This document shows, piece after piece, positions 18,418-27,165 of a DNA stretch of 64,000 nt. Location of the stretch: assembly GCF_003751805.1 (NCBI RefSeq), contig NZ_RKHQ01000001.1, forward strand, positions 310,001-374,000, in the 5' to 3' direction. The DNA comes from Salana multivorans (lineage in GTDB: Bacteria > Actinomycetota > Actinomycetes > Actinomycetales > Beutenbergiaceae). Numbering within the stretch: position 1 is the first letter of the stretch; each line of letters begins with the position of its first letter. The translations under genes were made by a program, and so were the position numbers. The notes beneath the pieces were generated by a model. The model worked only from the letters and a program-made list of their open reading frames with translations. It searched no databases and had not been told where the DNA came from.

Positions 18418-19743
18418 TCACGGCCGCCGCCGGCGGCGGCCGACCGCCACGAGCGCCCCGGGCGGAAGGACGCGCGCCGGGTCGAGCGCACCGGGCGCGG
18501 CCGAGAGGAAGATCTGGAAGACCGCCGGGACGGCCTGGACGAGCTCGAGCTTGCCGCCGTCGCTCGCGACGAGGTCGCGCGCGAGCGCGAGGCCGAGCCC
18601 CGTGCTCTTCCCGCCCGACACCGACCGCTCGAAGATCCGCGGCGCCAGCTCCGGCGCGACGCCAGCCCCCTCGTCGCTCACCTCGATGACGACGGACTCG
18701 CGCGAGGTCGTCGGTCGCACGGAGACCCGCGTCGTGCCGTCGCCGTACTTGAGGGAGTTCTCCAGCAGCGTCGCGAGCACCTGCGCCAGCGCGCCGGGCG
18801 TCGCGAGGACGGCCGTCGACCCGGCCGGGGAGAACACGAGCGAGCGGCCGGCCTTGCCGTAGCTCGGCCCCCACTCCTCCTCCTGCTGCGCGAACACCTC
18901 CGCGAGCGCCACCACCCCCGTCGTCCCGCCGGCTGCCTTGCGCGAGCGGGACAGGAGGTCGTCGACGACGCCGACGAGGCGTTCCACCTGCTCGAGGCTG
19001 ATCCGGGCCTCCTCGCGCACGTCCTCCTGCTCGGAGAGGAGCTGGATCTCCTCGAGCCGCATCGACAGCGCGGTGAGCGGCGTGCGGAGCTGGTGGGAGG
19101 CGTCGGAGGAGAACTGGCGCTCGGCCGCCAGCCGCGCGGCGAGCCGGTCGGAGGTGCGGCCGAGCTCGGCCGCCACGAGGTCGATCTCCTCGATGCCGGT
19201 GTCGGCCATCCGCGGCCGAACCTGGCCGGAGCCGAGCTGCTCGGCCGAGGCCGCGAGCAGGAGCAGCGGCGCGGCGAGCCGTCGGGCCTGCCAGCGGGCG
19301 AGCCCGACGGCGACGAAGATCGCGACGACGGACATGCCCGTGACCAGCAGGATCGCCTGGGCCATCCGCCACGCGAGCTCGTCCCCGCTGATCGAGACGA
19401 GGACGTTGGCGCCGGAGGTCGTGTTGATCTCACGGGTGACGGTGCGCCCCTCGGGCATGTCGGGCCCGACGATCACGACGTTGCCGCGCGGCTCCGTCAC
19501 CTCGATGCGGATGGGGAGCTGGTTGCCCTCCGAGACGAGCGGGGCGACGAGGTCCTCCGTCACGACGTCGCGCACGGCCACGCGTCGCTCGACGAGGCGG
19601 GCGACGAGCTGGGCACGCACCTCGAGGCTCGCCTCGATGCCGGAGCGGACCGTCAGGGCCGAGAGGATCGCGGCGGGCACGCCGACGAGCAGCACCGCGA
19701 CGACCACCGCGGCGATCGTCGCGGTGAGAAACCTCCGTTGCAC
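18418..19743 (-). CDS. Two-component sensor histidine kinase
   Basis: 441 residues from GTG 19743. Membrane helices lie at about 7-29 and 127-148, enclosing a sensor region of about 95 residues outside the cell. A HAMP-like linker follows, then the phosphoacceptor box SSDASHQLRTPL with His217, an N-box LENSLKYG near 345, DEGAGV, and the G-box GKSTGLGLALAR. All catalytic motifs look intact. It lies 29 bases after the response regulator on the same strand and probably forms one operon with it. The stimulus cannot be inferred. Confidence 0.92.
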   Translation of the reverse strand: MQRRFLTATIAAVVVAVLLVGVPAAILSALTVRSGIEASLEVRAQLVARLVERRVAVRDVVTEDLVAPLVSEGNQLPIRIEVTEPRGNVVIVGPDMPEGRTVTREINTTSGANVLVSISGDELAWRMAQAILLVTGMSVVAIFVAVGLARWQARRLAAPLLLLAASAEQLGSGQVRPRMADTGIEEIDLVAAELGRTSDRLAARLAAERQFSSDASHQLRTPLTALSMRLEEIQLLSEQEDVREEARISLEQVERLVGVVDDLLSRSRKAAGGTTGVVALAEVFAQQEEEWGPSYGKAGRSLVFSPAGSTAVLATPGALAQVLATLLENSLKYGDGTTRVSVRPTTSRESVVIEVSDEGAGVAPELAPRIFERSVSGGKSTGLGLALARDLVASDGGKLELVQAVPAVFQIFLSAAPGALDPARVLPPGALVAVGRRRRRP

Positions 19744-19749
19744 CGCACC

Positions 19750-19777
19750 ACCCGGCCGCTAGGACCCGGCCGCTAGG
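19750..19777 (-). repeat. 14-base tandem duplication at the response regulator stop
   Basis: The sequence acccggccgctagg occurs at 19750-19763 and again at 19764-19777. The second copy contains the regulator's stop codon. It fills most of the short gap to the kinase gene and has no obvious function. Confidence 0.8.
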
Positions 19778-20456
19778 CGGGGGTCGCCTCGAAGCGGAAG
19801 CCCATGCCGCGCACCGTCGAGATGTAGCGGGGGGCGCCCGCGTCGTCGCCGAGCTTGCGGCGCAGCCACGAGACGTGCATGTCGAGGGTCTTGGTCGAGC
19901 CCGTCGGGTCGGACGCCCACACCTCGCGCATGAGCGCCTCGCGCGAGACGACCGAGCCGGCGTCGCGGACGAGCACCCGCAGGAGGTCGAACTCCTTCGC
20001 GGTGAGCTGGAGCTCGCGCTCGCCCTGGAACGCGCGGTGCGCCGACACGTCGACCCGCACGTTCTGCGCGACGAGCTCGTCGGACTCCTCGCCCTCGACG
20101 CCCGCGCGGCGCAGCAGCGCCCGGACGCGGGCGAGCAGCTCGGCGAGCCGGAACGGCTTCGTCACGTAGTCGTCGGCTCCGGCGTCGAGCCCGACGACGA
20201 GGTCGACCTCGTCGGCCCGCGCCGTCAGCACGAGGATCGGGGTCGACATCGCCTGCGAGCGGATCCAGCGCGCGACGTCGAGCCCGTCCATGTCCGGCAG
20301 CCCGAGGTCGAGGACGAACAGGTCGGCCGTGTGCGCGTCGTCGATCGCTCCGCGGCCGGTCCCGTGGACGGAGACCTCGTACCCTTCGCGGGCCAGGGCG
20401 CGCGCGAGCGGCTCGGCGATCGCGGGGTCATCTTCAGCGAGCAGCACCTTGGTCAC
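19773..20456 (-). CDS. OmpR/PhoB-family response regulator
   Basis: 227 residues from GTG 20456. The receiver domain has the acidic pair EDD at 8-10, phosphoacceptor Asp50 in FVLDLGLPD, the TAR switch near 78-80, and Lys100 in VTKPF. The DNA-binding winged helix follows from about 128: LTAKEFDLLRVLVRDAG, VSREALMREVW, and DMHVSWLRRKLGDD with RYISTVRGMGFRF. It is paired with the histidine kinase downstream. Targets are unknown; the nearest candidates are its own operon and the small membrane protein upstream. Confidence 0.95.
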   Translation of the reverse strand: MTKVLLAEDDPAIAEPLARALAREGYEVSVHGTGRGAIDDAHTADLFVLDLGLPDMDGLDVARWIRSQAMSTPILVLTARADEVDLVVGLDAGADDYVTKPFRLAELLARVRALLRRAGVEGEESDELVAQNVRVDVSAHRAFQGERELQLTAKEFDLLRVLVRDAGSVVSREALMREVWASDPTGSTKTLDMHVSWLRRKLGDDAGAPRYISTVRGMGFRFEATPA

Positions 20457-20462
20457 ACCTGC

Positions 20463-20468
20463 ATGGTA
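20463..20468 (-). promoter_or_regulatory. Candidate leaderless -10 element for the response regulator
   Basis: On the minus strand TACCAT ends 6 bases before the GTG at 20456. The only Shine-Dalgarno-like bases nearby (GCAGGT) abut the start too closely to work, which supports a leaderless start. Confidence 0.35.
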
Positions 20469-20538
20469 AACCAGACGGCTCGCTGCGGTCCGTTCCGGTG
20501 CAAGGTCCGTTATCGATTCGGTATAGATGCGGCCCGGC

Positions 20539-20745
20539 TCAGGACCTTCGCTCTCCGAGACGCCGCACCGGGCGAGAGTCGATGCTCGCTCGCCGGCGCT
20601 CGCTCCTGGCGGCGAGCAACAGCGCGACGAGGATCAGGGGAAACGCGACGATCGCCAGCACCCACCACTCCCAGTCGAGGACGAAGCTGAGGACCCCGGT
20701 CAGGACGAGACCGCCCACGGCAACCCAGACCTGCAGGTTCTTCAT
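20539..20745 (-). CDS. Small two-helix membrane protein
   Basis: 68 residues from ATG 20745, chosen because AGGAG lies 6 bases upstream; longer in-frame starts lack this. Two hydrophobic segments, VWVAVGGLVLTGVLSFVL and WWVLAIVAFPLILVALLLA, are joined by a short DWEW turn, and the tail is strongly basic (ARSERRRASIDSRPVRRLGERR). Both ends are predicted to be inside the cell. It lies 82 bases upstream of the response regulator on the same strand and might be a modulator of that system. No family is recognised, and the link is positional only. Confidence 0.6.
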   Translation of the reverse strand: MKNLQVWVAVGGLVLTGVLSFVLDWEWWVLAIVAFPLILVALLLAARSERRRASIDSRPVRRLGERRS

Positions 20746-20940
20746 CGGTTCTCCTAGGGGACACCTCGGGCTACCGGGGCACGTCGCCCACGACAGCACC
20801 GATTCTCCTCGAACGGGCACGACCGTGCCAGCGCGTCGTCCGTCGCTGTTCGCTCCACGCGCGCGGGTCGGTCGCCCCGCCACGACGCGGACGCACGGAG
20901 CCGCGACCGGCGCCCGTCCGAGCGGCGCCAGCTTCCCGGC

Positions 20941-22002
20941 CTAGGCCCCCGCGATCCCCCGGCGGCGCAGCAGCACCGGCTCGACCGTCCCGATCCCGGC
21001 GGCGACGGCGGGCGGGAGCAGCGTGCCGTCGACCAGGTCGACGAGCGCCGAGCCCTCGACGAGCTGCCACGTCGCGACGTCGGTGAGGAGCTGCCCGGGC
21101 TCGGCGAGATCGGCCAGCCGCGCCGCGAGGTTGACCGACGGCCCGAACACGTCGCCGCTGCGCGGGAGGATCCGGCCCCACGTCACCGCGCCGTGCACCT
21201 CGAGCGGGACCGGCGCCTCGCGGTAGGTCTCCGACAGCCCGAGCGCGGCGCGCAGCCCCGTCGCGAGGTCGTCGGCGACGAACAGCACGCCGTCGCCCAT
21301 GGTCTTGACGACGCGACCGCCGACCTCGGTGATGACGTCCCGCGCACGCTCCTCGAACGCCACGACGAGCTCGGCCAGGTCCGACGCACCGAGGTCGAGC
21401 GTGCGCGAGGTGTAGGAGACGACGTCGCAGAACCCGATGGCGCGCTCCAGCGGCAGCTCGTCACCCGTCGCCTGGTTGCCGAGGTGGGCGACGGAGCGTT
21501 CGGTGCGGTCGAGCAGCGAGAGCAGGTGGCGTCGCCACGCGTGCGTGACGAGCAGCTCCAGCGGCTCGATCGTGTCGCCGATCGTGTCGACGACGACGAG
21601 GCGGGCCGACACGTCGTCGAGCTCGAAGCGTTCCTCCGCATCGGCGACGAGTGCCTCGAGCTGCCACACGGCGAGCCGGTCGGCGGAGTGCGCGGCGCCG
21701 CGGACGAGGGTGCGCAGGGCGTCGTCGGACAGGCCGAGCCTCTCGACGAGGGTGAGCGCGGCCCGCAGCGCCTCGACGTCGGAGCCGGCGAAGACGCGGG
21801 AGCTCGCCGGCACGCCGGCGAAGCCGAGCGCGCGCCAGAACTGCAGCACCCGCGCAGCGCTCGTCCCGACCTCGCGCGCGACGTCGTACGCGTCCATCGT
21901 CGGCAGCGTCCCGAGCAGGACCTCGGTCTGCCGCGCGAGGGTCGGGCGCTCGTCGGGGACGGGCGCGCTCGGTCGCGCGTCGTCGTCCCGGACCTGTGCC
22001 AC
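20941..22002 (-). CDS. Class III adenylate/guanylate cyclase
   Basis: 353 residues from GTG 22002, supported by a TAGGGT box 7 bases upstream; GTG 22020 would lie beyond that box. The N-terminal 170 residues are helical and unrecognised, perhaps regulatory. The catalytic domain runs from about 175: AIGFCDVVSYTSRT with the first metal-binding Asp, GGRVVKTMGDGVLFV with the second, and SGDVFGPSVNLAARL. These are the core class III cyclase motifs, so it probably makes cAMP. No membrane helix or HAMP is seen. No effector gene is adjacent. Confidence 0.85.
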   Translation of the reverse strand: MAQVRDDDARPSAPVPDERPTLARQTEVLLGTLPTMDAYDVAREVGTSAARVLQFWRALGFAGVPASSRVFAGSDVEALRAALTLVERLGLSDDALRTLVRGAAHSADRLAVWQLEALVADAEERFELDDVSARLVVVDTIGDTIEPLELLVTHAWRRHLLSLLDRTERSVAHLGNQATGDELPLERAIGFCDVVSYTSRTLDLGASDLAELVVAFEERARDVITEVGGRVVKTMGDGVLFVADDLATGLRAALGLSETYREAPVPLEVHGAVTWGRILPRSGDVFGPSVNLAARLADLAEPGQLLTDVATWQLVEGSALVDLVDGTLLPPAVAAGIGTVEPVLLRRRGIAGA

Positions 22003-22009
22003 GGACCAA

Positions 22010-22015
22010 ACCCTA
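22010..22015 (-). promoter_or_regulatory. Leaderless-type -10 element for the cyclase gene
   Basis: On the minus strand TAGGGT ends 7 bases before the GTG at 22002, with no ribosome-binding site between. This decides between two GTG starts. Confidence 0.45.
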
Positions 22016-22065
22016 GTCACGGGCGTCCCACCACGAGGTGCGGTCGGGGACGGAATCGATCACGG

Positions 22066-22467
22066 TACGGCCCGCACCACGCCGAGGCGCTCGCGGCCCT
22101 CGACGCGCTCGCGTCGGGCAGCGCCCCCTGGGCCGTCCCGTGGCCCTGCGTCCACGAGTTCCTCGCCGTCGTGACGCGGCCACGGCTCTATCAGCCACCG
22201 TCGACAGCGGCGCAGGCCATGGCGGCGGTCGAGGCGATCGGGCGGCTCCCCGCGACGACCTTCCTGCACGAGACGCCGGACCACCTCGACGTGCTCGCCG
22301 CCCTGCTGGCGGACGCGCCGGGCGTGGTCGGCCCGCGCATCCACGACGCGCGCATCGCCGCACTCTGCCTGGCAAACGGGGTCTCCGAGCTGTGGTCGGC
22401 CGATCGCGACCTCACCTGGTTCCCCCGGCTGCGCGTGGTCAACCCGCTGGTCGGCGCGCGGAGCTGA
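22066..22467 (+). pseudogene. 5'-truncated PIN-domain (VapC-like) gene
   Basis: The frame from about 22066 encodes a recognisable PIN domain lacking its N-terminus. It has YGPHHAEALAALDAL, WPCVHEFLAVVTRPRLY with the conserved Glu, IHDARIAALC with a conserved Asp, and SADRDLTWFP with the late acidic pair. The first strand, normally D-x-N-x-L with the first catalytic Asp, is missing, and no in-frame start with a ribosome site precedes the domain. Upstream bases run straight into the cyclase promoter. PIN toxins are Mg-dependent RNases and need all the acidic residues. No antitoxin gene is next to it. I read it as a decayed toxin relic of about 133 codons. Confidence 0.7.
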
Positions 22468-22483
22468 GGGGAACGGCCGCCGG

Positions 22484-23302
22484 TCAGCCCGCGCGGAGGT
22501 GCGCGACGTCGCCGGCCGCCACGTCGTGCAGGGTCCCGCCGTCCCGGACGACGAGCCGGCCGTCGGCCCCCAGCGCCTCGGCGATCCCCGTGAGGGTGCG
22601 CCCGCCCCCGAGCTCGACCGACACGCGTCGGCCGAGCGTGTCGAGGCGGGCCGCGACCTCCTCGCGCAGGACGGCGAACCCACCCGCGCGCCAGCGCTCG
22701 ACGAGCGGCGCCAGCTCCGCCCCGAGCGCCCCGGCGAGCGCCAGGGGATCCGGGGCGGAGGGAGCGCCGGCGTCGTCGTCCACCGGCCCGGCCGCGAGCG
22801 CAAGGGACGTCGCCCACGGCACGGGCAGCTCGCGCTGGCACACGTTGATCCCGACGCCGAGGATGACGGCGTCCGGCTGCGCCTGGGCGAGGATCCCGCC
22901 GACCTTCCGGATGCCGACCCACCCCGGGGCGACCGCGTCGTCGGCCGCGCTCGGGTCGACCACGACGACGTCGTTCGGCCACTTCAGCCCGAGGTCGACG
23001 CCGGGGACGACGCGCTCGCACGCTCGCACGGCCGCGAGCCCGGCGACGAGCGACAGCGTCGGCCACTCCTCGCGCGGCAGCGGCCCCGGCTCGACCACGA
23101 CGGAGATCGTGAGCGCCTGCCCGGGGGGTGTCGTCCACCCCCGGCCGAGCCGGCCGTGGCCCGCGCTCTGGTGGCGCGCCACGAGCGCGGACAGGTGCGG
23201 CCACGCCGCGGGATCGGCGGCGCGCAGGGCGGTGAGCTCGTCGTTCGTCGACGGGCTCTCCTCGACGACCACGAGCCGGGCGAGTCCAACCTCATCAGCC
23301 AT
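22484..23302 (-). CDS. birA: Biotin-[acetyl-CoA-carboxylase] ligase
   Basis: 272 residues. Biotin protein ligase motifs are clear: [28 protein letters not shown] for biotinyl-AMP formation, [19 protein letters not shown] and VILGVGINV. There is no N-terminal winged helix, so it is the monofunctional, non-repressor type. It biotinylates the BCCP domain of acyl-CoA carboxylase; that subunit is encoded at 28135 in this window and the beta subunit diverges from birA directly. A C-terminal SH3-like domain ([15 protein letters not shown]) is present as usual. Confidence 0.95.
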   Translation of the reverse strand: MADEVGLARLVVVEESPSTNDELTALRAADPAAWPHLSALVARHQSAGHGRLGRGWTTPPGQALTISVVVEPGPLPREEWPTLSLVAGLAAVRACERVVPGVDLGLKWPNDVVVVDPSAADDAVAPGWVGIRKVGGILAQAQPDAVILGVGINVCQRELPVPWATSLALAAGPVDDDAGAPSAPDPLALAGALGAELAPLVERWRAGGFAVLREEVAARLDTLGRRVSVELGGGRTLTGIAEALGADGRLVVRDGGTLHDVAAGDVAHLRAG

Positions 23303-23317
23303 GCGGGCCAGCGTGCC

Positions 23318-23327
23318 ACGGTAGCCT
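23318..23327. promoter_or_regulatory. Divergent overlapping -10 elements for birA and accD
   Basis: Rightward TAGCCT (23322-23327) ends 7 bases before the accD GTG. Leftward TACCGT (complement of 23318-23323) points to birA. The two boxes share two bases, so one polymerase would block the other. Confidence 0.4.
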
Positions 23328-23334
23328 CGCGTTC

Positions 23335-24960
23335 GTGAGCGACGACGTGACCCAGACGCCTGCCCCCGCGCCGACTCCGGCGCCGACGACGGCCGACCGG
23401 CTCGAGGAGCTGCGGCGACGCCGTCGCGAGGACATCGAGGCCGCGGCGGCCGCGGCGGAGGCCAAGCAGGGCGCGCGCGGGAAGGGCTCGGCGCGTGGCC
23501 GCATCGACGCGCTGCTCGACCCGGGCTCCTTCACGGAGATCGATGCGTTCGCCCGGCACCGTTCCCGCGCCTTCGGCCTGGACAAGCGGCGCCCGGCCGG
23601 CGACGGCGTCGTCATCGGCCACGGCACGATCGACGGGCGCCGCGTCTGCGTCTACAGCCAGGACTTCTCCGTCTTCGGGGGCTCGCTCGGCGAGGTGCAC
23701 GGCGAGAAGATCGCCAAGATCCAGGACTTCGCGCTGCGCACGGGCGTCCCCATCATCGGGATCAGCGACGGCGGCGGCGCCCGCATCCAGGAGGGGGTCG
23801 CGGCGCTCACGCAGTTCGCGGAGATCTTCCGGCGCAACGTCGCCGCCTCGGGCGTCGTACCGCAGATCTCGCTCATCCTCGGCCCGTCGGCCGGCGGCGC
23901 GGTCTACTCCCCCGCGCTGACGGACTTCATCGTGATGGCCGACCAGACGTCGAACATGTTCATCACCGGGCCGGACGTCATCCGCGCGGTGACGGGCGAG
24001 GACGTCGGCTTCGAGGAGCTCGGCGGCGGACGCACGCACAACGAGCGGTCGGGCGTCGCGCACTACCTCGCGGCCGACGAGGAGGAGGCGTTCGAGTACG
24101 TCCGCGCGCTCCTGTCCTACCTGCCGTCGAACAACCTGGCCGACCCGCCCGCCTACGACGACGCCGCGGAGGACGACGTGGTCGAGGTGACCGACGAGGA
24201 CCTGGCGCTCGACACCGTCGTCCCCGACTCGGACAACCAGCCCTACGACATGCGCGCGGTGATCGGCCGCGTGCTCGACGACGACGTGCTGCTGGAGGTG
24301 CAGCCGCTGTTCGCGCGCAACGTGATCGTCGGCTTCGGGCACGTCGAGGGTCACGCGGTCGGCGTCGTCGCCAACCAGCCGCTCGTCATGGCCGGGACGC
24401 TCGACATCGACGCCGCCGAGAAGGCCGCCCGGTTCGTCCGCACGTGCGACGCGTTCAACATCCCCGTCCTCACGTTCGTGGACGTGCCCGGCTTCCTGCC
24501 CGGGACCGACCAGGAGTGGAACGGCATCATCCGCCGCGGCGCCAAGCTCATCTACGCGTACGCCGAAGCAACCGTGCCGCTCGTCACCGTCATCACGCGC
24601 AAGGCGTACGGCGGCGCGTACATCGTCATGGGGTCCAAGCAGCTCGGGGCCGACGTCAACCTGGCGTGGCCGACCGCGCAGATCGCCGTCATGGGCGCCG
24701 CCGGGGCCGTCAACATCCTGCAGCGCGCGCCGCTCGCGGCGGTGGCGGCCGACGGCGGCGACGTCGAGGCCGAGCGAGCCCGCCTCGTCGTCGAGTACAA
24801 CGAGGCGATCGTCAACCCGTGGGAGGCGGCCGACCGCGGCTACGTCGACGCGGTCATCGCCCCGTCCGAGACGCGCGTCCAGGTGGTGTCGGCCCTGCGG
24901 GCCCTGCGGACGAAGCGCGCGGCCCTGCCGCCCAAGAAGCACGGGAACATCCCGCTGTGA
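23335..24960 (+). CDS. accD: Acyl-CoA carboxylase beta subunit (carboxyltransferase)
   Basis: 541 residues from GTG 23335. The carboxyltransferase beta fold is complete: [69 protein letters not shown], and [14 protein letters not shown] then [15 protein letters not shown]. It resembles PccB/AccD5-type subunits that carboxylate acetyl- or propionyl-CoA with the biotinylated alpha subunit. The N-terminus has a Pro/Thr-rich lead of about 20 residues. It overlaps accE by 4 bases. Substrate preference is not readable by eye. Confidence 0.95.
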   Translation: MSDDVTQTPAPAPTPAPTTADRLEELRRRRREDIEAAAAAAEAKQGARGKGSARGRIDALLDPGSFTEIDAFARHRSRAFGLDKRRPAGDGVVIGHGTIDGRRVCVYSQDFSVFGGSLGEVHGEKIAKIQDFALRTGVPIIGISDGGGARIQEGVAALTQFAEIFRRNVAASGVVPQISLILGPSAGGAVYSPALTDFIVMADQTSNMFITGPDVIRAVTGEDVGFEELGGGRTHNERSGVAHYLAADEEEAFEYVRALLSYLPSNNLADPPAYDDAAEDDVVEVTDEDLALDTVVPDSDNQPYDMRAVIGRVLDDDVLLEVQPLFARNVIVGFGHVEGHAVGVVANQPLVMAGTLDIDAAEKAARFVRTCDAFNIPVLTFVDVPGFLPGTDQEWNGIIRRGAKLIYAYAEATVPLVTVITRKAYGGAYIVMGSKQLGADVNLAWPTAQIAVMGAAGAVNILQRAPLAAVAADGGDVEAERARLVVEYNEAIVNPWEAADRGYVDAVIAPSETRVQVVSALRALRTKRAALPPKKHGNIPL

Positions 24961-25370
24961 GCGCGGACGAGGGTGACGCGGGCATCGCGTCCGGCACCGC
25001 GGGCGGTGTCGACGGCGAGCTCGGCGGCGCGAGCGGGGCGGACCTTCCCGGCGCCTCGGACCGGACGCGCCTCGGCGAGCTGTACGGCGAGATGCCACCG
25101 GCACGCTCCGAGACCGCGGCGTCCGACGGGACGGCCGCCGGGCAGGCCGGCGTCGCGGAGCCGGTCGTCCGCGTCGTGCGCGGCGAGCCCGACGCCCTCG
25201 AGCTGGCGGCCCTCATCGCGGGGCTGACGGCGGCTGCGTCCTCCGTCGACGACTCGGAGGAGGAGGCGACGCGGCACCGCTGGGCCGATCGGTCGCACGC
25301 CCTGCGCGGCGGGGACCGCGGCCTCCCCGAGCGCGGCGCGAACGCCTGGCGCTGGTCGCTCCACCCCTGA
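24957..25370 (+). CDS. accE: Acyl-CoA carboxylase epsilon subunit
   Basis: 137 residues from GTG 24957, overlapping accD as GTGA. The first 75 residues are Gly/Ala/Ser-rich and low complexity. The conserved core follows: [20 protein letters not shown], the hallmark of actinobacterial epsilon subunits, and a C-terminal NAWRWSLHP. Epsilon subunits stabilise and activate the alpha-beta complex. The N-terminal lead is longer than in many homologs. The gene is followed by a strong inverted repeat. Confidence 0.85.
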   Translation: MSADEGDAGIASGTAGGVDGELGGASGADLPGASDRTRLGELYGEMPPARSETAASDGTAAGQAGVAEPVVRVVRGEPDALELAALIAGLTAAASSVDDSEEEATRHRWADRSHALRGGDRGLPERGANAWRWSLHP

Positions 25371-25384
25371 TCCCGCCGCCCGCC

Positions 25385-25441
25385 TCCGACATCGGGGTGG
25401 GTCCGATCGCCATACGCGACCCGGTCCACCCCGACGTCGGA
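25385..25441 (+). terminator. Inverted repeat after accE, probable terminator
   Basis: Arms 25385-25400 and 25426-25441 pair at 15 of 16 positions around a 25-base loop. It lies just after the accE stop and before the DUF885 promoter. No clear U-run follows, as is usual in GC-rich actinobacteria. An operator is the alternative. Confidence 0.5.
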
Positions 25442-25453
25442 GCGGGTCCGACG

Positions 25454-25459
25454 TAGGGT
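25454..25459 (+). promoter_or_regulatory. Leaderless-type -10 element for the DUF885 gene
   Basis: TAGGGT ends 7 bases before the GTG at 25467, favouring that start over the GTG at 25461. Confidence 0.45.
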
Positions 25460-25466
25460 TGTGGAC

Positions 25467-27146
25467 GTGACCGAGAACTCGCCCAGCCCCCGCACCCCGA
25501 CCGCCGTCGATGCCATCGCCGAGGAGTGGGTCGACACCCTCGGCCGGCTCTCCCCCGGCATCCGCACCTACCTCGGCCTCCCCGGCGACCAGACCGAGCT
25601 GGACGACGTCTCGCCCGCCGGCCTCGCCGAGCTCGACGCCGAGCGCACGGCCGTCCTCGCCAGGCTCGCGAAGGCCACCCCGGCCGACGACGTCGACCGC
25701 GTGACGATCGCCGCGATGCGCGAGCGGATCGGGCTGGAGTCCGAGCTCTACGACGCCGGCGAGCAGTTCGCCGACCTCAACGTCATCGCCTCCCCCGCCC
25801 AGAGCACGCGCGACATCTTCGACCTCATGTCCACCGAGACCTCGCAGGACTGGGAGGTCGTCGCCGCGCGCATGGGCAACGTCCCGCACGCGCTGGAGGG
25901 CTGGATCGAGTCGCTGCGCGAGGGCGTCGGGACCGGCATCGTGCCGGCGCAGCGCCAGGTCGAGGCCGTCGCGAAGCAGGCCGACGAGCTCGCGGACATC
26001 GACACGTCGTTCTGGTCGAGCCTCGCCACCCGCGGCACCGAGGCGCACCCCGAGCTCGCGGCGGCCCTCACGGAGGGCGCCGAGAAGGCCCGCCGCGGCT
26101 ACGCGGAGCTCGCCGAGTACCTGCGCGGCGAGCTCATCCACGCCGCGCCGGAGCGCGACGGCGTCGGCCGCGAGCGGTACCAGCTCCACTCCCGCCAGTT
26201 CCTCGGCGCGACCGTCGACCTCGACGAGACCTACGAGTGGGGCCTGCAGGAGCTCGCGCGCGTCGTCGCCGAGCAGGAGGAGGCCGCCGCCGAGCTGTAC
26301 GGCCCCGGCACGACGCCCGAGGACGCCATGGCTCGCCTCGACGCCGACCCCGAGCGCCAGCTCCACGGGACGGACGCGCTCCAGCGCTGGATGCAGGAGA
26401 CGGCCGACACCGCCATCGCCGCGCTCGAGGGCGCCCAGTTCGACATCCCCGGCCCCGTCCGCACGCTCGAGGCCCGCATCGCCCCGACCCAGAGCGGCGG
26501 CATCTACTACACCGGCCCGACCGACGACTTCTCCCGTCCCGGTCGCATGTGGTGGTCCGTCCCGCCGGGCGTCACGGAGTTCGGCACCTGGCGCGAGAAG
26601 ACGACGGTCTACCACGAGGGAGTCCCGGGGCACCACCTGCAGGTCGCGCAGACCGTCTACCGCCGCGAGCTGCTCAACCGCTGGCGCCGGCTCGTCTCCT
26701 GGGTGAGCGGCCACGGCGAGGGCTGGGCCCTGTACGCCGAGCGCCTCATGGCCGATCTCGGCTTCCTCGACGACCCGGCCGACCGCCTCGGCATGCTCGA
26801 CGGCCAGCGGCTGCGGGCGGCCCGCGTCGTCCTCGACATCGGCGTCCACCTCGGCAAGCCCGCGCCCGAGCACCTCGGCGGCGGGACGTGGGACGCGGAG
26901 AAGGCCAAGACGTTCCTCTTCGCCAACGTCAACATGAACGAGGGCTTCGTCCTGTTCGAGCTCGACCGCTACCTCGGCTGGCCGGGCCAGGCGCCGTCGT
27001 ACAAGATCGGCCAGCGCCTCTGGGAGCAGATCCGCGACGAGGCGGCGGCCCGCGAGGGCGACGCGTTCGACCTGCGCGCGTTCCACCGTCGCGCGCTCGA
27101 CATCGGCTCGGTCGGGCTCGACACGCTCGCCGAGGCGATGCGCTGA
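25467..27146 (+). CDS. DUF885 family protein, predicted zinc metallopeptidase
   Basis: 559 residues from GTG 25467. The defining motif YHEGVPGHHLQ lies near residue 385 and resembles an HExxH-type zinc site in a gluzincin-like fold. GHGEGWALYAERLMADLG follows about 30 residues later and supplies a further glutamate; near the end, FANVNMNEGFVLFELDRYLGWPGQAPSYKIG is also conserved in DUF885. There is no signal peptide, so the protein is cytosolic. DUF885 proteins have no well-established substrate; peptidase activity is inferred from the motif. The gene stands alone between accE and maf. Confidence 0.85.
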   Translation: MTENSPSPRTPTAVDAIAEEWVDTLGRLSPGIRTYLGLPGDQTELDDVSPAGLAELDAERTAVLARLAKATPADDVDRVTIAAMRERIGLESELYDAGEQFADLNVIASPAQSTRDIFDLMSTETSQDWEVVAARMGNVPHALEGWIESLREGVGTGIVPAQRQVEAVAKQADELADIDTSFWSSLATRGTEAHPELAAALTEGAEKARRGYAELAEYLRGELIHAAPERDGVGRERYQLHSRQFLGATVDLDETYEWGLQELARVVAEQEEAAAELYGPGTTPEDAMARLDADPERQLHGTDALQRWMQETADTAIAALEGAQFDIPGPVRTLEARIAPTQSGGIYYTGPTDDFSRPGRMWWSVPPGVTEFGTWREKTTVYHEGVPGHHLQVAQTVYRRELLNRWRRLVSWVSGHGEGWALYAERLMADLGFLDDPADRLGMLDGQRLRAARVVLDIGVHLGKPAPEHLGGGTWDAEKAKTFLFANVNMNEGFVLFELDRYLGWPGQAPSYKIGQRLWEQIRDEAAAREGDAFDLRAFHRRALDIGSVGLDTLAEAMR

Positions 27147-27165
27147 GTCGCGACGCGGGCGACCG

